Source: Shimia sp. R10_1
Lineage (GTDB): Bacteria; Pseudomonadota; Alphaproteobacteria; Rhodobacterales; Rhodobacteraceae
Length of the DNA stretch: 64,000 nucleotides
Direction of reading: 5' to 3'
Assembly: GCF_017744095.1 (NCBI RefSeq)
Contig: NZ_JAGHQX010000002.1
Span: forward strand, 248,001 to 312,000
Shown here piece by piece: positions 1 to 8,577 of this stretch (the first letter of the stretch is position 1; the number at the start of each line of letters is the position of its first letter). The translations under genes and the position numbers were made by a program. The notes under the pieces are model-generated. The model saw only the letters and a list, made by a program, of their open reading frames with translations, was not told the DNA's origin and did not search any database.

Positions 1-1
1 A

Positions 2-2083
2 CTTCAGGCCGCGCTTGACGCCAAAGGCTATGACAAACTCACCCAGGTTCAGGAAGCCGTTATGGCCCCGGAACTTGCGGGCAAAGACCTTCTTGTTTCC
101 GCGCAGACCGGATCAGGCAAAACACTGGGCTTTGGCCTTGCGATCTCTTCCACTATTTTGGGCGAGGCAGACGCCTTTGAAGACGCCGCCGCACCGCTGG
201 CGCTGGTCATTGCACCAACCCGCGAACTGGCGCTTCAGGTCAAACGCGAACTGACCTGGCTCTATGCCGAAGCCGGGGCGCGTGTGGCCTCCTGTGTCGG
301 CGGCATGGACATGCGCGATGAACGCCGCGCACTTGCGCGCGGGGCGCATATTGTGGTGGCAACCCCCGGTCGTCTGCGCGACCACATTGACCGTGGTTCG
401 ATTGACCTGCTCGATATCCGCGCCGTGGTGCTGGATGAAGCCGATGAAATGCTGGATCTGGGCTTCCGCGAAGAACTGGAATTCATACTGGAGCAGGTCC
501 CGGAAGAGCGCCAGACTCTGCTGTTCTCCGCCACTGTTCCCAAAATGATCGCGGAGCTGGCCAAGAACTATCAGCGTGACGCCATCCGCGTGGAGACCAA
601 ATCCGAGCAGAAGCAGCACGCGGATATCACCTATCGTGCGATGACCGTGTTGGATCGCGATGCGGAAAACGCGGTGATCAACACGCTGCGCTTTTATGAA
701 GCGCCCAATGCGATTGTCTTTGCCAACACCCGCGCAATGGTGGCGCGCCTGACAACCCGCCTTTCCAACCGGGGCTTTCAGGTGGTGTCGCTGTCTGGGG
801 AGCTGTCTCAGACCGAGCGTACCCACGCCCTGCAAGCGATGCGCGATGGACGTGCGCGTGTCTGTGTGGCAACCGATGTGGCTGCGCGCGGCATCGACCT
901 GCCCAACCTCGATCTGGTGGTGCATGCCGAACTGCCCAACAACCACGAAACTCTGCTGCATCGCTCTGGCCGGACCGGACGCGCAGGCCGCAAAGGGGTC
1001 TCCGCGCTGATCGTCACCCGCAAATCCCGCAAAAAGGCAGAGCGTCTGCTGCGGTGGGCAAAGCTTGAAGCCGAATGGTCTGGCGCACCTTCTGCAGAAG
1101 AAGTCAGCACGCAGGATCAGGCGCGTATGTTTGCCGATCCAGACTGGATTGTGGAACCAACTGACTCAGAATTGTCGCTAATTGAGTCTTTGCTTGGCAC
1201 ATTTTCACCTGAACAAGTGGCAGCGGCATATCTGCGGCTTTACAATTCCAAACATTCCGCTCCTGAAGAAATTTCGGAAAGCGATGCAAAGCCAGCGCCG
1301 CGCAAAGATTTTGGCCCCTCGGTCTGGTTCTCCATTTCCGGTGGTCGCAAAGCCGGTGCTGAGCCGCGTCGCCTGCTGCCAATGCTGTGCAAGCTGGGCG
1401 ACCTGACCAAAGACGACATTGGCGCGATCCGCATCAACCCCGAAGAAAGCTATGTGCAGGTTCTGGAGACCAGTGTGGCAGGCTTCCTCGCTGCGATTGG
1501 CCCGAACATGACGCTGGAAGAAGGCGCGAAGCTGACGCAGATGGAGAATGCTCCGGTGCTGGAGCGCAGCCCACGTGAAGGGCGAGACGGAGGTAAGAAA
1601 CCTTTCGGCAAAGGCCCGCGCAAAGAGGGTGGCAAACCCCATCGCGGCAAAGGAAAGTTCGATAAACCGCGCCAAGACCGGGACGAGACCCGCCCTGAGC
1701 GCGGCGAAAAGTCTGATTTTCACAAGCCAAAACGCGATAAATTTTCTGAAAAGCCCAACAAATCTGCCGCTCCGGTAGACTGGAACGACGATCCGGCCCC
1801 GCGGCAGAAAAAGCCAAAACCTGGTGCGGCCAAGCCGGGTGCCAAGGGTGGCAAACCCAAAGCGAGTTCAAAACCCGCCTATGGTGCAGCCGCAGGCGGC
1901 AACGCGGCACCACGTTGGCGCGCAATGGCGGATGGCGCATTGAGCGATGCCAAACCGCACCGCAAGGGCGGCGACAAACCCAAAGGCCCACCGCCTCCCA
2001 AAGGCAAAGCCAACAGCAAGAAAAACAAAGCACGTCGTGCGGCGGCGGCATCTGCAGCCGCTAAAGGCAAACAGCGCGGTTAA
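2..2083 (+). CDS. DEAD-box ATP-dependent RNA helicase (5' end outside window)
   Basis: ATP-dependent RNA helicase, probably acting in ribosome assembly or mRNA turnover. The reading frame is open from base 2, so the start lies upstream. A Q-motif-like stretch (GYDKLTQVQ) is encoded in the first 60 bases. Next come motif I AQTGSGKT (101-124), PTRELALQV, DEAD (434-445), SAT, and motif VI HRSGRTGRAGRKG. The two RecA-like domains are followed by a segment like the DbpA RNA-binding domain (FGPSVWFSISGGRK onward, about 1315-1500). A Lys/Gly/Pro-rich basic tail of about 180 residues follows. The tail is long for the family and probably gives nonspecific RNA binding. It converges with the cyclase gene, overlapping by 4 bases at the stops. 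Confidence 0.95.
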   Translation, partial: LQAALDAKGYDKLTQVQEAVMAPELAGKDLLVSAQTGSGKTLGFGLAISSTILGEADAFEDAAAPLALVIAPTRELALQVKRELTWLYAEAGARVASCVGGMDMRDERRALARGAHIVVATPGRLRDHIDRGSIDLLDIRAVVLDEADEMLDLGFREELEFILEQVPEERQTLLFSATVPKMIAELAKNYQRDAIRVETKSEQKQHADITYRAMTVLDRDAENAVINTLRFYEAPNAIVFANTRAMVARLTTRLSNRGFQVVSLSGELSQTERTHALQAMRDGRARVCVATDVAARGIDLPNLDLVVHAELPNNHETLLHRSGRTGRAGRKGVSALIVTRKSRKKAERLLRWAKLEAEWSGAPSAEEVSTQDQARMFADPDWIVEPTDSELSLIESLLGTFSPEQVAAAYLRLYNSKHSAPEEISESDAKPAPRKDFGPSVWFSISGGRKAGAEPRRLLPMLCKLGDLTKDDIGAIRINPEESYVQVLETSVAGFLAAIGPNMTLEEGAKLTQMENAPVLERSPREGRDGGKKPFGKGPRKEGGKPHRGKGKFDKPRQDRDETRPERGEKSDFHKPKRDKFSEKPNKSAAPVDWNDDPAPRQKKPKPGAAKPGAKGGKPKASSKPAYGAAAGGNAAPRWRAMADGALSDAKPHRKGGDKPKGPPPPKGKANSKKNKARRAAAASAAAKGKQRG

Positions 2084-3153
2084 GCCGGCATAGTCTCTGG
2101 CGTCAGCGCCTCAAGGGCGCTGCCGTCTGGCGCGGTCAATGTCAGCATCTGCGTGGCACTGGCCCGCCCCCGCAGGGTGGTTTCTTCCACCTGCGCCAAT
2201 CCCAACCCCATAGGCAGTGTGATGTCATTGGCGGTTTCTGCATCCAAAATCACCGACAGCCCATGCGCCTTGCAGGCCTCTTGCAGGCGTTTGGCACGGT
2301 TGATCGTGTCACCGATGTAGACCACCTGACGCTTCTCCCACCCACATTCCCCAACGGCGACGGGCCCGCCAGCGATCCCCATGCGCAATGAAGGCGCGAC
2401 GCCGTATTTGTTCATGTAGTGATCATGACGCGCCGCCACGATTTGAAAAATCTCATCAATGCACTGCAGCAGACGCATATTGCCATCCGGTCCGCGATCC
2501 AGCCAGCTCATGATGACCTCATCCCCAACATAGTTGTGGATCACGCCCTGACGCTTGGTGATCACAGGATCGATGTCCAAGAAAAACCCAGTGATCATTT
2601 CCAACGCTTTCTGATCGCCAAGCTTTTCGGTGATGGACGTTGAGCCTTTCAGATCCGCCAGCACAAAAATGCGGCGCTCCTCAGTGGGGCGTGCGTAGCG
2701 ACCAAGTAAGAAGTATGTGAGCGTACGCCCGCCAATCAAACGCCGTGCCTGCAACATGAACTGAATAAAAATGCCTGTGCAGAAGGCAAACAGGAAGTCC
2801 GGGAACAAACCCTGCTGGAACCACATCACATAGGTGTCTTTATCTCGGATCAGCACAAGATGCGTCGCGGCCAGCGAAAACAGCAAAATACAGCATGTGA
2901 TCAGCATCCGAAGCGCGAGCCCACGGCGAAATTTTAGACTGCGTTGCCAGCGCCCCACCGGACTGTTGCTGATCCAAACCTCAAGGCCGACGGCAATTGC
3001 GGCCACGATGACCCCGCGCACGGCCCCTCGCCACAGCGCCAGAAGGCCCAACCCCCAGCCCATCATATCTGCGAGCACATAGCTGTATACTGCGCCGACG
3101 ATGGCCCCCACCGTCAGCACAAATACGAAAGATCCCAGGTTGCGAGATAACAT
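2080..3153 (-). CDS. Membrane-anchored class III adenylate/guanylate cyclase
   Basis: Predicted to make a cyclic nucleotide (probably cAMP) at the cytoplasmic membrane. The first half has about four hydrophobic helices (roughly residues 7-28, 40-62, 83-105, 115-140). The C-terminal half is a class III cyclase domain: FVLADLKGST carries the first metal aspartate, NYVGDEVIMSW the second, and YIGDTINRAKRLQ the Asn/Arg transition-state pair. All key residues look intact, so it should be active. I chose the ATG at 3153 (GAGGG 6 bases upstream, protein begins MLSRNLGSF). A GTG at 3210 would add 19 residues. Its substrate (ATP or GTP) cannot be settled here. It stands alone, with no effector gene beside it. 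Confidence 0.9.
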   Translation of the reverse strand: MLSRNLGSFVFVLTVGAIVGAVYSYVLADMMGWGLGLLALWRGAVRGVIVAAIAVGLEVWISNSPVGRWQRSLKFRRGLALRMLITCCILLFSLAATHLVLIRDKDTYVMWFQQGLFPDFLFAFCTGIFIQFMLQARRLIGGRTLTYFLLGRYARPTEERRIFVLADLKGSTSITEKLGDQKALEMITGFFLDIDPVITKRQGVIHNYVGDEVIMSWLDRGPDGNMRLLQCIDEIFQIVAARHDHYMNKYGVAPSLRMGIAGGPVAVGECGWEKRQVVYIGDTINRAKRLQEACKAHGLSVILDAETANDITLPMGLGLAQVEETTLRGRASATQMLTLTAPDGSALEALTPETMPA

Positions 3154-3244
3154 GGCTGCCCTCAATCTTTGTGTCGGGACCGCTACTGAAATCCCGGCCT
3201 TGTCTGGCACCTAAGCATTAAATGCCATGTTATCAAAAAGACAA

Positions 3245-3269
3245 ACCCCCATAGCCGGGCCATGGGGGT
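3245..3269 (-). terminator. Rho-independent terminator after rpsU
   Basis: Perfect 8-bp stem ACCCCCAT / ATGGGGGT (3245-3252 with 3262-3269). On the minus strand a T-rich tail follows (complement of 3231-3244, TTGTCTTTTT). It lies about 35 bases past the rpsU stop. Confidence 0.85.
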
Positions 3270-3303
3270 CGTCAATTCTTGTGTCCAAGCTGGAGAGGTG
3301 TGC

Positions 3304-3510
3304 TTAGAGCAAACCTTCACGCTGTGCTTTCTTACGTGCCAGTTTACGGGCACGGCGGATCGCTTCAGCCTTCTCGCGCGCTTTTTTCTCGGACGGCTTT
3401 TCGAAATGTTGCTTGAGCTTCATTTCGCGGAAGACGCCTTCACGCTGCAGCTTTTTCTTCAGGGCACGAAGCGCCTGATCGACGTTATTGTCACGAACAC
3501 TAACCTGCAT
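3304..3510 (-). CDS. rpsU: 30S ribosomal protein S21
   Basis: Small-subunit ribosomal protein of 68 residues, the normal length for the family. It begins [18 protein letters not shown] and ends in a Lys/Arg-rich helix ([20 protein letters not shown]), typical of S21. It is a single-gene transcript: a clear terminator follows it, and the divergent coq9 gene starts 120 bases upstream. Start and length leave little doubt. Confidence 0.98.
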   Translation of the reverse strand: MQVSVRDNNVDQALRALKKKLQREGVFREMKLKQHFEKPSEKKAREKAEAIRRARKLARKKAQREGLL

Positions 3511-3630
3511 GTGGTTTTCACCACCTTTCTAAGTTTGAGTTGCAATGAAATTGCAGGAGACCGGCGTATAGCAAGTCACTTCATCTTTGTCTAGTATGGG
3601 GGCAACGCTGTATCGACAGGGAGAAAACCC

Positions 3631-4323
3631 ATGACGGACACCCCCACAACTGACCTAAAATCCCGCCTTCTGGACGCGGCAGAGATGCATGTGCCCTTTG
3701 ATGGCTGGTCTGAGGCCACTTTTACAGCAGCCATCGCAGACAGTGGTGTCGACGCGACGGTTGCGCGCGCGATCTGTCCGCGCGGCGCGGTGGACCTGGC
3801 CGTGGCGTTTCACAAGCGCGGTGATTCTCAGATGGTCGAGGCCCTGACAGATGTAGCACTGGCGGAGATGAAGATCCGAGAAAAGATCACCCATGCGGTG
3901 CGTCTGCGCCTTGAGCTGTGCCCGGATCGCGAGCTGGTGCGCCGTGGCTCTACGCTTTTTGCCCTGCCACAGCACGCCGCGACCGGCGCGCAGCTGATCT
4001 GGGGCACGGCGGATGCCATTTGGAATGCCATCGGCGACAGTTCGCGTGATCTGAATTGGTACACCAAGCGTGCAACGCTTTCTGCGGTCTATTCCGCCAC
4101 CGTTCTCTACTGGCTGGGGGATGACAGCGAAGGCAACACCGCCACCTGGGCGTTTCTGGACCGGCGCATCGAGAATGTGATGCAGTTTGAAAAAACCAAA
4201 GCGCAGTTCAACAAGAGCCCGCTAGGCAAATTGATGAACGCCCCGCTTGTGGCCATGTCAAAGTTCCGCGCGCCCGATTTGCCCAAGAACATGCCGGGCA
4301 GCTGGACACCGCCATCACGTTAA
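3631..4323 (+). CDS. COQ9-family ubiquinone biosynthesis protein
   Basis: A 230-residue protein with the TetR-like fold family COQ9. The C-terminal block RRIENVMQFEKTKA is the conserved lipid-binding amphipathic helix region. It also has the WGTADAIWNAIGDSSRD motif and the W-Y-TKRATLSAVY segment. COQ9 presents lipid intermediates to COQ7-type hydroxylases in ubiquinone synthesis. It starts with ATG after a GGGAG-like site (gacagggagaaaaccc). It is divergent from rpsU and followed by the quinone oxidoreductase gene, which may be a loose functional link through quinones. Confidence 0.93.
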   Translation: MTDTPTTDLKSRLLDAAEMHVPFDGWSEATFTAAIADSGVDATVARAICPRGAVDLAVAFHKRGDSQMVEALTDVALAEMKIREKITHAVRLRLELCPDRELVRRGSTLFALPQHAATGAQLIWGTADAIWNAIGDSSRDLNWYTKRATLSAVYSATVLYWLGDDSEGNTATWAFLDRRIENVMQFEKTKAQFNKSPLGKLMNAPLVAMSKFRAPDLPKNMPGSWTPPSR

Positions 4324-4367
4324 GAACCAGCGCTCAAACTTTTCATTCTAACAGTATCACAGGGTGG

Positions 4368-4386
4368 TCGCCGCTTGCAGCGGCGA
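4368..4386. repeat. Hairpin downstream of coq9
   Basis: Perfect 7-bp inverted repeat TCGCCGC-ttgca-GCGGCGA, 45 bases past the coq9 stop. No T-tract follows on either strand, so it is at best a weak or Rho-assisted terminator. The surrounding 4324-4502 shows nothing else I can name. Confidence 0.35.
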
Positions 4387-4502
4387 GTGCCGCGCGCTTC
4401 GCGTTGTTCAAATCCCTCACGTCACTGCCCAAAAGGCTCTGTGCGTGGCGACGCTTGCTCTGCTACAAACTTTCCAACACGCGAGACCAAAAGGGACAGA
4501 TC

Positions 4503-5486
4503 ATGACAGAGACCATGCGCGCCGTTGAAATCACCAAACCCGGCGCAGCCGACGTGCTGCAGATGGCCGATCGCCCTATTCCTGTACCCGGTGCTGGCGA
4601 AGTGCTGATCAAGATCGCCTATGCAGGTGTGAACCGCCCTGACGTTTTGCAACGTGCAGGGCTCTACAATCCGCCCGCCAATGCCTCTGACCTGCCCGGA
4701 CTGGAAGCCTCGGGCACCATTGCAGCCGTAGGTCCCGGTGTGACGATCTGGTCAATCGGTGATGAGGTCTGTGCACTGTTGCCGGGGGGGGGCTACGCCG
4801 AATATGCGCTCACCCCCGCCACTCACTGCTTGCCAATTCCTGAAGGGATGGACCTCAAAGAAGCGGCCTGCCTGCCTGAAACCTTTTTCACCGTCTATTC
4901 CAACGTGTTCCAACGTGGCGCATTAAAAGCAGGCGAGCGGTTTCTGGTGCATGGCGGTTCCTCCGGCATTGGCACAACCGCAATTCAGCTGGCAAACGCC
5001 TTTGGCGCGCGCGTCTTTGCGACGGCGGGTTCGGATGAGAAATGTCAGGCCTGCCTCAATCTGGGGGCTGAACGCGCCATCAACTATCGCACTGAGGATT
5101 TTGTCGAGATCCTGCGCGCGGAAGGGGGCGCAAACCTGATCCTTGATATGGTCGGGGGCGACTACCTGCCGCGCAATGTGAAATGCCTTTCTGATGAGGG
5201 CAGGCTTGTGCAAATTGCCTTTCTTCAGGGTCCAAAGGTCGAATTGAACTTTGCGCAAGTCATGATGCGGCGTCTCACGATCACCGGCTCCACTCTGCGC
5301 CCGCAAAGCGATCTGGCAAAAGCCAAGATCGCCGAGGCGCTGCTACGAGATGTGTGGCCACTGCTGTCCTCTGGCCAAGTTGCGCCGGTGATGGACAGTG
5401 AATTTGCCTTGAGCGAGGCCACCGCCGCGCATCAACGCATGGAAAGCAGCGGTCACATCGGTAAGATTGTAATGAAAGTCGCATAA
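4503..5486 (+). CDS. NAD(P)H-quinone oxidoreductase, zinc-independent MDR family
   Basis: A 327-residue medium-chain dehydrogenase/reductase of the quinone oxidoreductase (PIG3/Qor-like) type. It has the GroES-like N-terminus (MRAVEI, AGVNRPDVLQRAGLY) and a Rossmann core with the nucleotide-binding stretch VHGGSSGIGTTAIQLA. The catalytic-zinc cysteine/histidine set of alcohol dehydrogenases is missing. It reduces quinones or enal/enone substrates with NADPH; the true substrate is unknown. I chose ATG 4503 because family similarity begins there (MTETMRAVEI). The longer frame from 4404 adds unsupported residues. It ends in a strong bidirectional terminator. Confidence 0.92.
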   Translation: MTETMRAVEITKPGAADVLQMADRPIPVPGAGEVLIKIAYAGVNRPDVLQRAGLYNPPANASDLPGLEASGTIAAVGPGVTIWSIGDEVCALLPGGGYAEYALTPATHCLPIPEGMDLKEAACLPETFFTVYSNVFQRGALKAGERFLVHGGSSGIGTTAIQLANAFGARVFATAGSDEKCQACLNLGAERAINYRTEDFVEILRAEGGANLILDMVGGDYLPRNVKCLSDEGRLVQIAFLQGPKVELNFAQVMMRRLTITGSTLRPQSDLAKAKIAEALLRDVWPLLSSGQVAPVMDSEFALSEATAAHQRMESSGHIGKIVMKVA

Positions 5487-5495
5487 ATCAAAAAA

Positions 5496-5513
5496 GCCGC
5501 CTCAAGAGGCGGC
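5496..5513. terminator. Bidirectional Rho-independent terminator
   Basis: Stem GCCGCCTC / GAGGCGGC (5496-5503 with 5506-5513), flanked by an A-run on the left and TTTTCTT on the right. It serves both converging genes, the quinone oxidoreductase and the aminotransferase. Confidence 0.9.
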
Positions 5514-5537
5514 TTTTCTTCTGAATGTCGTGCGCGC

Positions 5538-6398
5538 TTAGATGGCTGCCTTGCGGCTCTCGTCCAAGTAAATCTCACGCAGACGTTTCGCGATTGGTCC
5601 CGGTGAGCCATCCCCCAGCGCGATACCGTCGATTTCCACAACCGGCATGACAAAGGCAGACGCAGAGGTGGTGAACGCCTCATCCGCCTCTTTGGCTTCC
5701 TCAATGGTGAACAGGCGCTCTTCGATCTTTAGCTGCGCTTCTGCGGCCATCCGCAGCACCGCCTTGCGGGTGATGCCGTGCAGGATGTCGTTGGACAGCG
5801 GGCGAGTCACGATCACACCATCTTTGACGAAATAGGCATTGTTGGAGGTGCCTTCAGTCACATAACCGTCTTCGATCATCCACGCATCATCTGCGCCTGC
5901 TTTCTTTGCCATCATCTTGCCCATGGAGGGGTAAAGCAGCTGCACGGTTTTGATGTCGCGACGGCCCCAGCGGATGTCCTCGATCGAGATGATCTTGGCG
6001 CCTTTCTTGGCGGCTGGGCTGTCAGCCAGACCAGGTTTGTTCTGCGTGAACAGCACGGTGGTCGGCTTTGTATCTTCGCTTGGGAAAACAAAATCACGAT
6101 CCCCATCAGAGCCGCGTGTGACCTGAAGATAAATCAACCCTTCGTCGATCTCGTTCAGCTCCACCAACTTGCGATGGATCTCCAATAGCTCTTCCTTGGT
6201 GCAGGGTTCCGCCATGTCCAGCTCATCCAGAGAGCGCTTGAGACGCACCGCATGGCCTTCAAAATCAATCAGTTTGCCGCCCAGAACACTGGTCACCTCA
6301 TACACCGCGTCCGCCATCAGGAATCCCCGGTCAAAGATAGAGACTGTGGCTTCGGTTTCTGGCAGGTATTCGCCGTTCACATAGACGGTGCGGGTCAT
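5538..6398 (-). CDS. dat: D-amino-acid aminotransferase (class IV PLP enzyme)
   Basis: A 286-residue fold-type IV aminotransferase. The N-terminus (YVNGEYLPETEATVSIFDRGFLMADAVYE) and the RCD-like block WGRRDIKTVQLL, whose lysine should bind PLP, match D-alanine/D-amino-acid aminotransferases. TEGTSNNAYFV is the phosphate-binding loop region. It would swap the amino group of D-amino acids to 2-oxoglutarate, giving D-glutamate. I chose ATG 6398 because AAGGAG lies 8 bases upstream. It is last in a leftward run after dgcN and dgcA, which fits a D-amino-acid catabolic unit. A branched-chain or 4-amino-4-deoxychorismate enzyme is less likely. Confidence 0.88.
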   Translation of the reverse strand: MTRTVYVNGEYLPETEATVSIFDRGFLMADAVYEVTSVLGGKLIDFEGHAVRLKRSLDELDMAEPCTKEELLEIHRKLVELNEIDEGLIYLQVTRGSDGDRDFVFPSEDTKPTTVLFTQNKPGLADSPAAKKGAKIISIEDIRWGRRDIKTVQLLYPSMGKMMAKKAGADDAWMIEDGYVTEGTSNNAYFVKDGVIVTRPLSNDILHGITRKAVLRMAAEAQLKIEERLFTIEEAKEADEAFTTSASAFVMPVVEIDGIALGDGSPGPIAKRLREIYLDESRKAAI

Positions 6399-6495
6399 GA
6401 TTGGATGCTCCTTACGGGTTGTTTCAACTCCACCGCGATGCGTGTACGCCACGCCCCTTCGCAATGGAACAAAAATCTGGAAAACGAGGTCTCAA

Positions 6496-7461
6496 TCAGC
6501 CCCAAAGCGCGACATTGGGCGGATGTACGCCTTTGTCATCAAACAACAGCGGTGTGTCGCGATCTTCGCCAAGCAACAGCGGCCCATCGAGATCAGTGAC
6601 CATAGCCCCCTGCGCCAGCAAGGTCGCGGGGGCCATCGCCAGGCTAGAGCCCACCATACAGCCCACCATCACCTTATAGCCTTCAGCCACTGCCGCCTCA
6701 CGCAGACGCAATGCTTCTGTCAGGCCACCGGTTTTATCAAGTTTGATGTTCACCACATCATATTTGCCTTTGAGCTTTGGCAGGCTTGTGCAGTCATGTG
6801 CACTTTCGTCGGCGCAAACCGGCACAGGGCGCTCCATGCCGATCAAGGCGTCATCTTCGCCCGCAGGCAGCGGTTGTTCCACCAAGGCAACACCAAGGCG
6901 TACAAGGTGCGGCGCCAGATCAGCATAGACCTCCGCGCTCCAACCTTCGTTGGCATCCACAATGATTGTGGACTTCGGCGCACCAGCCCGCACAGCCTCC
7001 AGCCTTGGCATGTCATCGGGGGTGCCAAGTTTGATTTTCAACAATGGGCGATGCGCATTTTTTGCCGCTTGCGCCTGCATATCGGCAGGGGCCGCCAGCG
7101 ACAGCGTATAGGCGGTGATTTCTGGCCCCGGCTTTGGCAGTCCGGCCAGATCCCAAGCCCGCTTACCAGCCTGTTTGCACTCCAGATCCCAAAGCGCGCA
7201 GTCCACCGCATTGCGTGCGGCCCCTGCCGGCAACAAATCGTAGAGAGCTTCGCGATCAATCTTTGCGGGCAGGCCTTCGATCTCTTCCGTCACACTTTCC
7301 AGTGTTTCATCGTAGCGCGCATAGGGCACGCATTCGCCCCAGCCAACAACGCCGTTTTCTTCGACGCGCACAGTCAGCACTTTGGCTTCGGTGCGGGAGC
7401 CGCGCGAAATGGTGAACACCTGCGCCAGTTTGAACACATCGGGGGTGACGGTGATTTTCAT
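6496..7461 (-). CDS. dgcA: N-acetyl-D-glutamate racemase-like enolase-superfamily enzyme (DgcA)
   Basis: A 321-residue muconate-lactonizing subgroup enolase. Lys of the LKIKLG strand is the expected catalytic base. Metal ligands lie in IIVDANEGWS, VEQPLP and CADESAHD, and the second lysine in VNIKLDKTGG. Older annotations call this family L-Ala-D/L-Glu epimerase. Next to a DUF1611 gene the better reading is DgcA, which converts N-acetyl-D-glutamate to the L form. I chose ATG 7461 (AGAGGA upstream). The gap to dgcN (7462-7575) holds a GC-rich hairpin that may reduce read-through. The role rests on context plus family, not on a diagnostic residue. Confidence 0.85.
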   Translation of the reverse strand: MKITVTPDVFKLAQVFTISRGSRTEAKVLTVRVEENGVVGWGECVPYARYDETLESVTEEIEGLPAKIDREALYDLLPAGAARNAVDCALWDLECKQAGKRAWDLAGLPKPGPEITAYTLSLAAPADMQAQAAKNAHRPLLKIKLGTPDDMPRLEAVRAGAPKSTIIVDANEGWSAEVYADLAPHLVRLGVALVEQPLPAGEDDALIGMERPVPVCADESAHDCTSLPKLKGKYDVVNIKLDKTGGLTEALRLREAAVAEGYKVMVGCMVGSSLAMAPATLLAQGAMVTDLDGPLLLGEDRDTPLLFDDKGVHPPNVALWG

Positions 7462-7540
7462 GCGGTCCTCTAAGTCCTGTGACTGAAGGGCGCGATACAC
7501 AGGGCGCGCCTCTTCCTCTTGCCCAAAATATCCCGGGGGT

Positions 7541-7559
7541 CCGGGGGCAGCGCCCCCGG
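7541..7559 (-). terminator. GC-rich hairpin between dgcN and dgcA
   Basis: Perfect 8-bp stem CCGGGGGC-agc-GCCCCCGG. Leftward (the transcript direction) it is followed by ACCCCCGGGATATTTT. It may be a partial terminator or one copy of a dispersed palindrome, since a second CCCGGGGG arm lies beside it at 7532-7539. Confidence 0.6.
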
Positions 7560-7575
7560 CTTGGTCTAAGCCAAC

Positions 7576-8577
7576 TTACAGTGCGGCCAGCGCATCCACC
7601 AGTTTGCCCGCACCAAAGCGGAACGGATCAGTGGCGGGCAGGCCCATTTCTGCCTCAACTTCAGCAAGATAGGCTTTGGCTTCGTCCTCTGCCATGTGCT
7701 GGGTGTTGATGGAAATGCCAACAACTTCGCACGCAGGGTTAGACACTTTGGCCAGCGGCAACGCTGTGTCGCGCAGCTGTTTCAGAGTTGGCAGATCGTA
7801 ATCTGGCAGGCCACGCATGTGCGTGCGTGTGGGTTCATGTGCCAAAACCAACGCGTCTGGCTGGCCACCATGGATCAACGCCATGGTCACACCAGAATAA
7901 GACACATGGAACAGGCTGCCCTGACCTTCGATGTGATCCCAGTGATCTTCGTCGTTGTCAGGTGTGAGCCATTCCACAGAACCGGCCATGAAGTCGGCAA
8001 TCACCGCATCCAATGGCACGCCGTCGCCGGTGATCAAAATGCCCGTCTGACCAGTGGCGCGGAACGAAGATTTCATGCCGCGCTTGCGCATTTCCGCATC
8101 CATGCAAAGCGCCGTGTACATCTTGCCAACGGAACAGTCGGTGCCCACCGCAAGGCAGCGCTTGCCGCTGCGTGTTTTGCCGTTGGCAATCGGATAGTCC
8201 ACTTCAGGCACACGCACATCATGCAAAGTGCGGCCCGTTGCTTCGGCCACGGCCACCAGATCAGGCTCGTCACGCAGCAGATTGTGCAGACCAGATGCCA
8301 GATCAAAGCCCTCTTCCAGCGCCATCACCAGCACTTTTTTCCACTCTTGGGAAATCACGCCGCCACGGTTGGCCACGCCGATCACCAGAGTTTTGGCCCC
8401 CGCTTCGCGCGCCTCAACCAGCGTCATGTCTGTCAGGCCCATATCGGCCTTGCAGCCCTCCATGCGGAACTGCCCAACGGCATTTTCCGGGCGCCAGTCC
8501 TTGATGCCCTGCGCCACTTTGCCCGCCAGCTGGTCAGGCGCGTCACCCAAAAACAGTAGATACGGTGTCTCGATCAT
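7576..8577 (-). CDS. dgcN: DUF1611 N-acetyltransferase DgcN
   Basis: A 333-residue DUF1611 protein. An N-terminal Rossmann-like half precedes a P-loop half with GTDCSVGKMYTAL, and LITGDGVPLDAVIADF follows. Members next to DgcA are described as acetylating D-glutamate to N-acetyl-D-glutamate, the first step of a D-Glu utilisation route in marine bacteria. I chose ATG 8577, with GGAAGGA about 8 bases upstream. It is first in the leftward run dgcN-dgcA-dat and divergent from malyl-CoA lyase. The older name in this family is 'EBNA-1 nuclear protein-like', which is uninformative. Confidence 0.87.
   Translation of the reverse strand: MIETPYLLFLGDAPDQLAGKVAQGIKDWRPENAVGQFRMEGCKADMGLTDMTLVEAREAGAKTLVIGVANRGGVISQEWKKVLVMALEEGFDLASGLHNLLRDEPDLVAVAEATGRTLHDVRVPEVDYPIANGKTRSGKRCLAVGTDCSVGKMYTALCMDAEMRKRGMKSSFRATGQTGILITGDGVPLDAVIADFMAGSVEWLTPDNDEDHWDHIEGQGSLFHVSYSGVTMALIHGGQPDALVLAHEPTRTHMRGLPDYDLPTLKQLRDTALPLAKVSNPACEVVGISINTQHMAEDEAKAYLAEVEAEMGLPATDPFRFGAGKLVDALAAL

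Noticed and set aside
4404-4502. Upstream extension of the quinone oxidoreductase
   Set aside because: The extra 33 residues are Arg/Leu-rich junk with no similarity to the family N-terminus; ATG 4503 begins the conserved domain.
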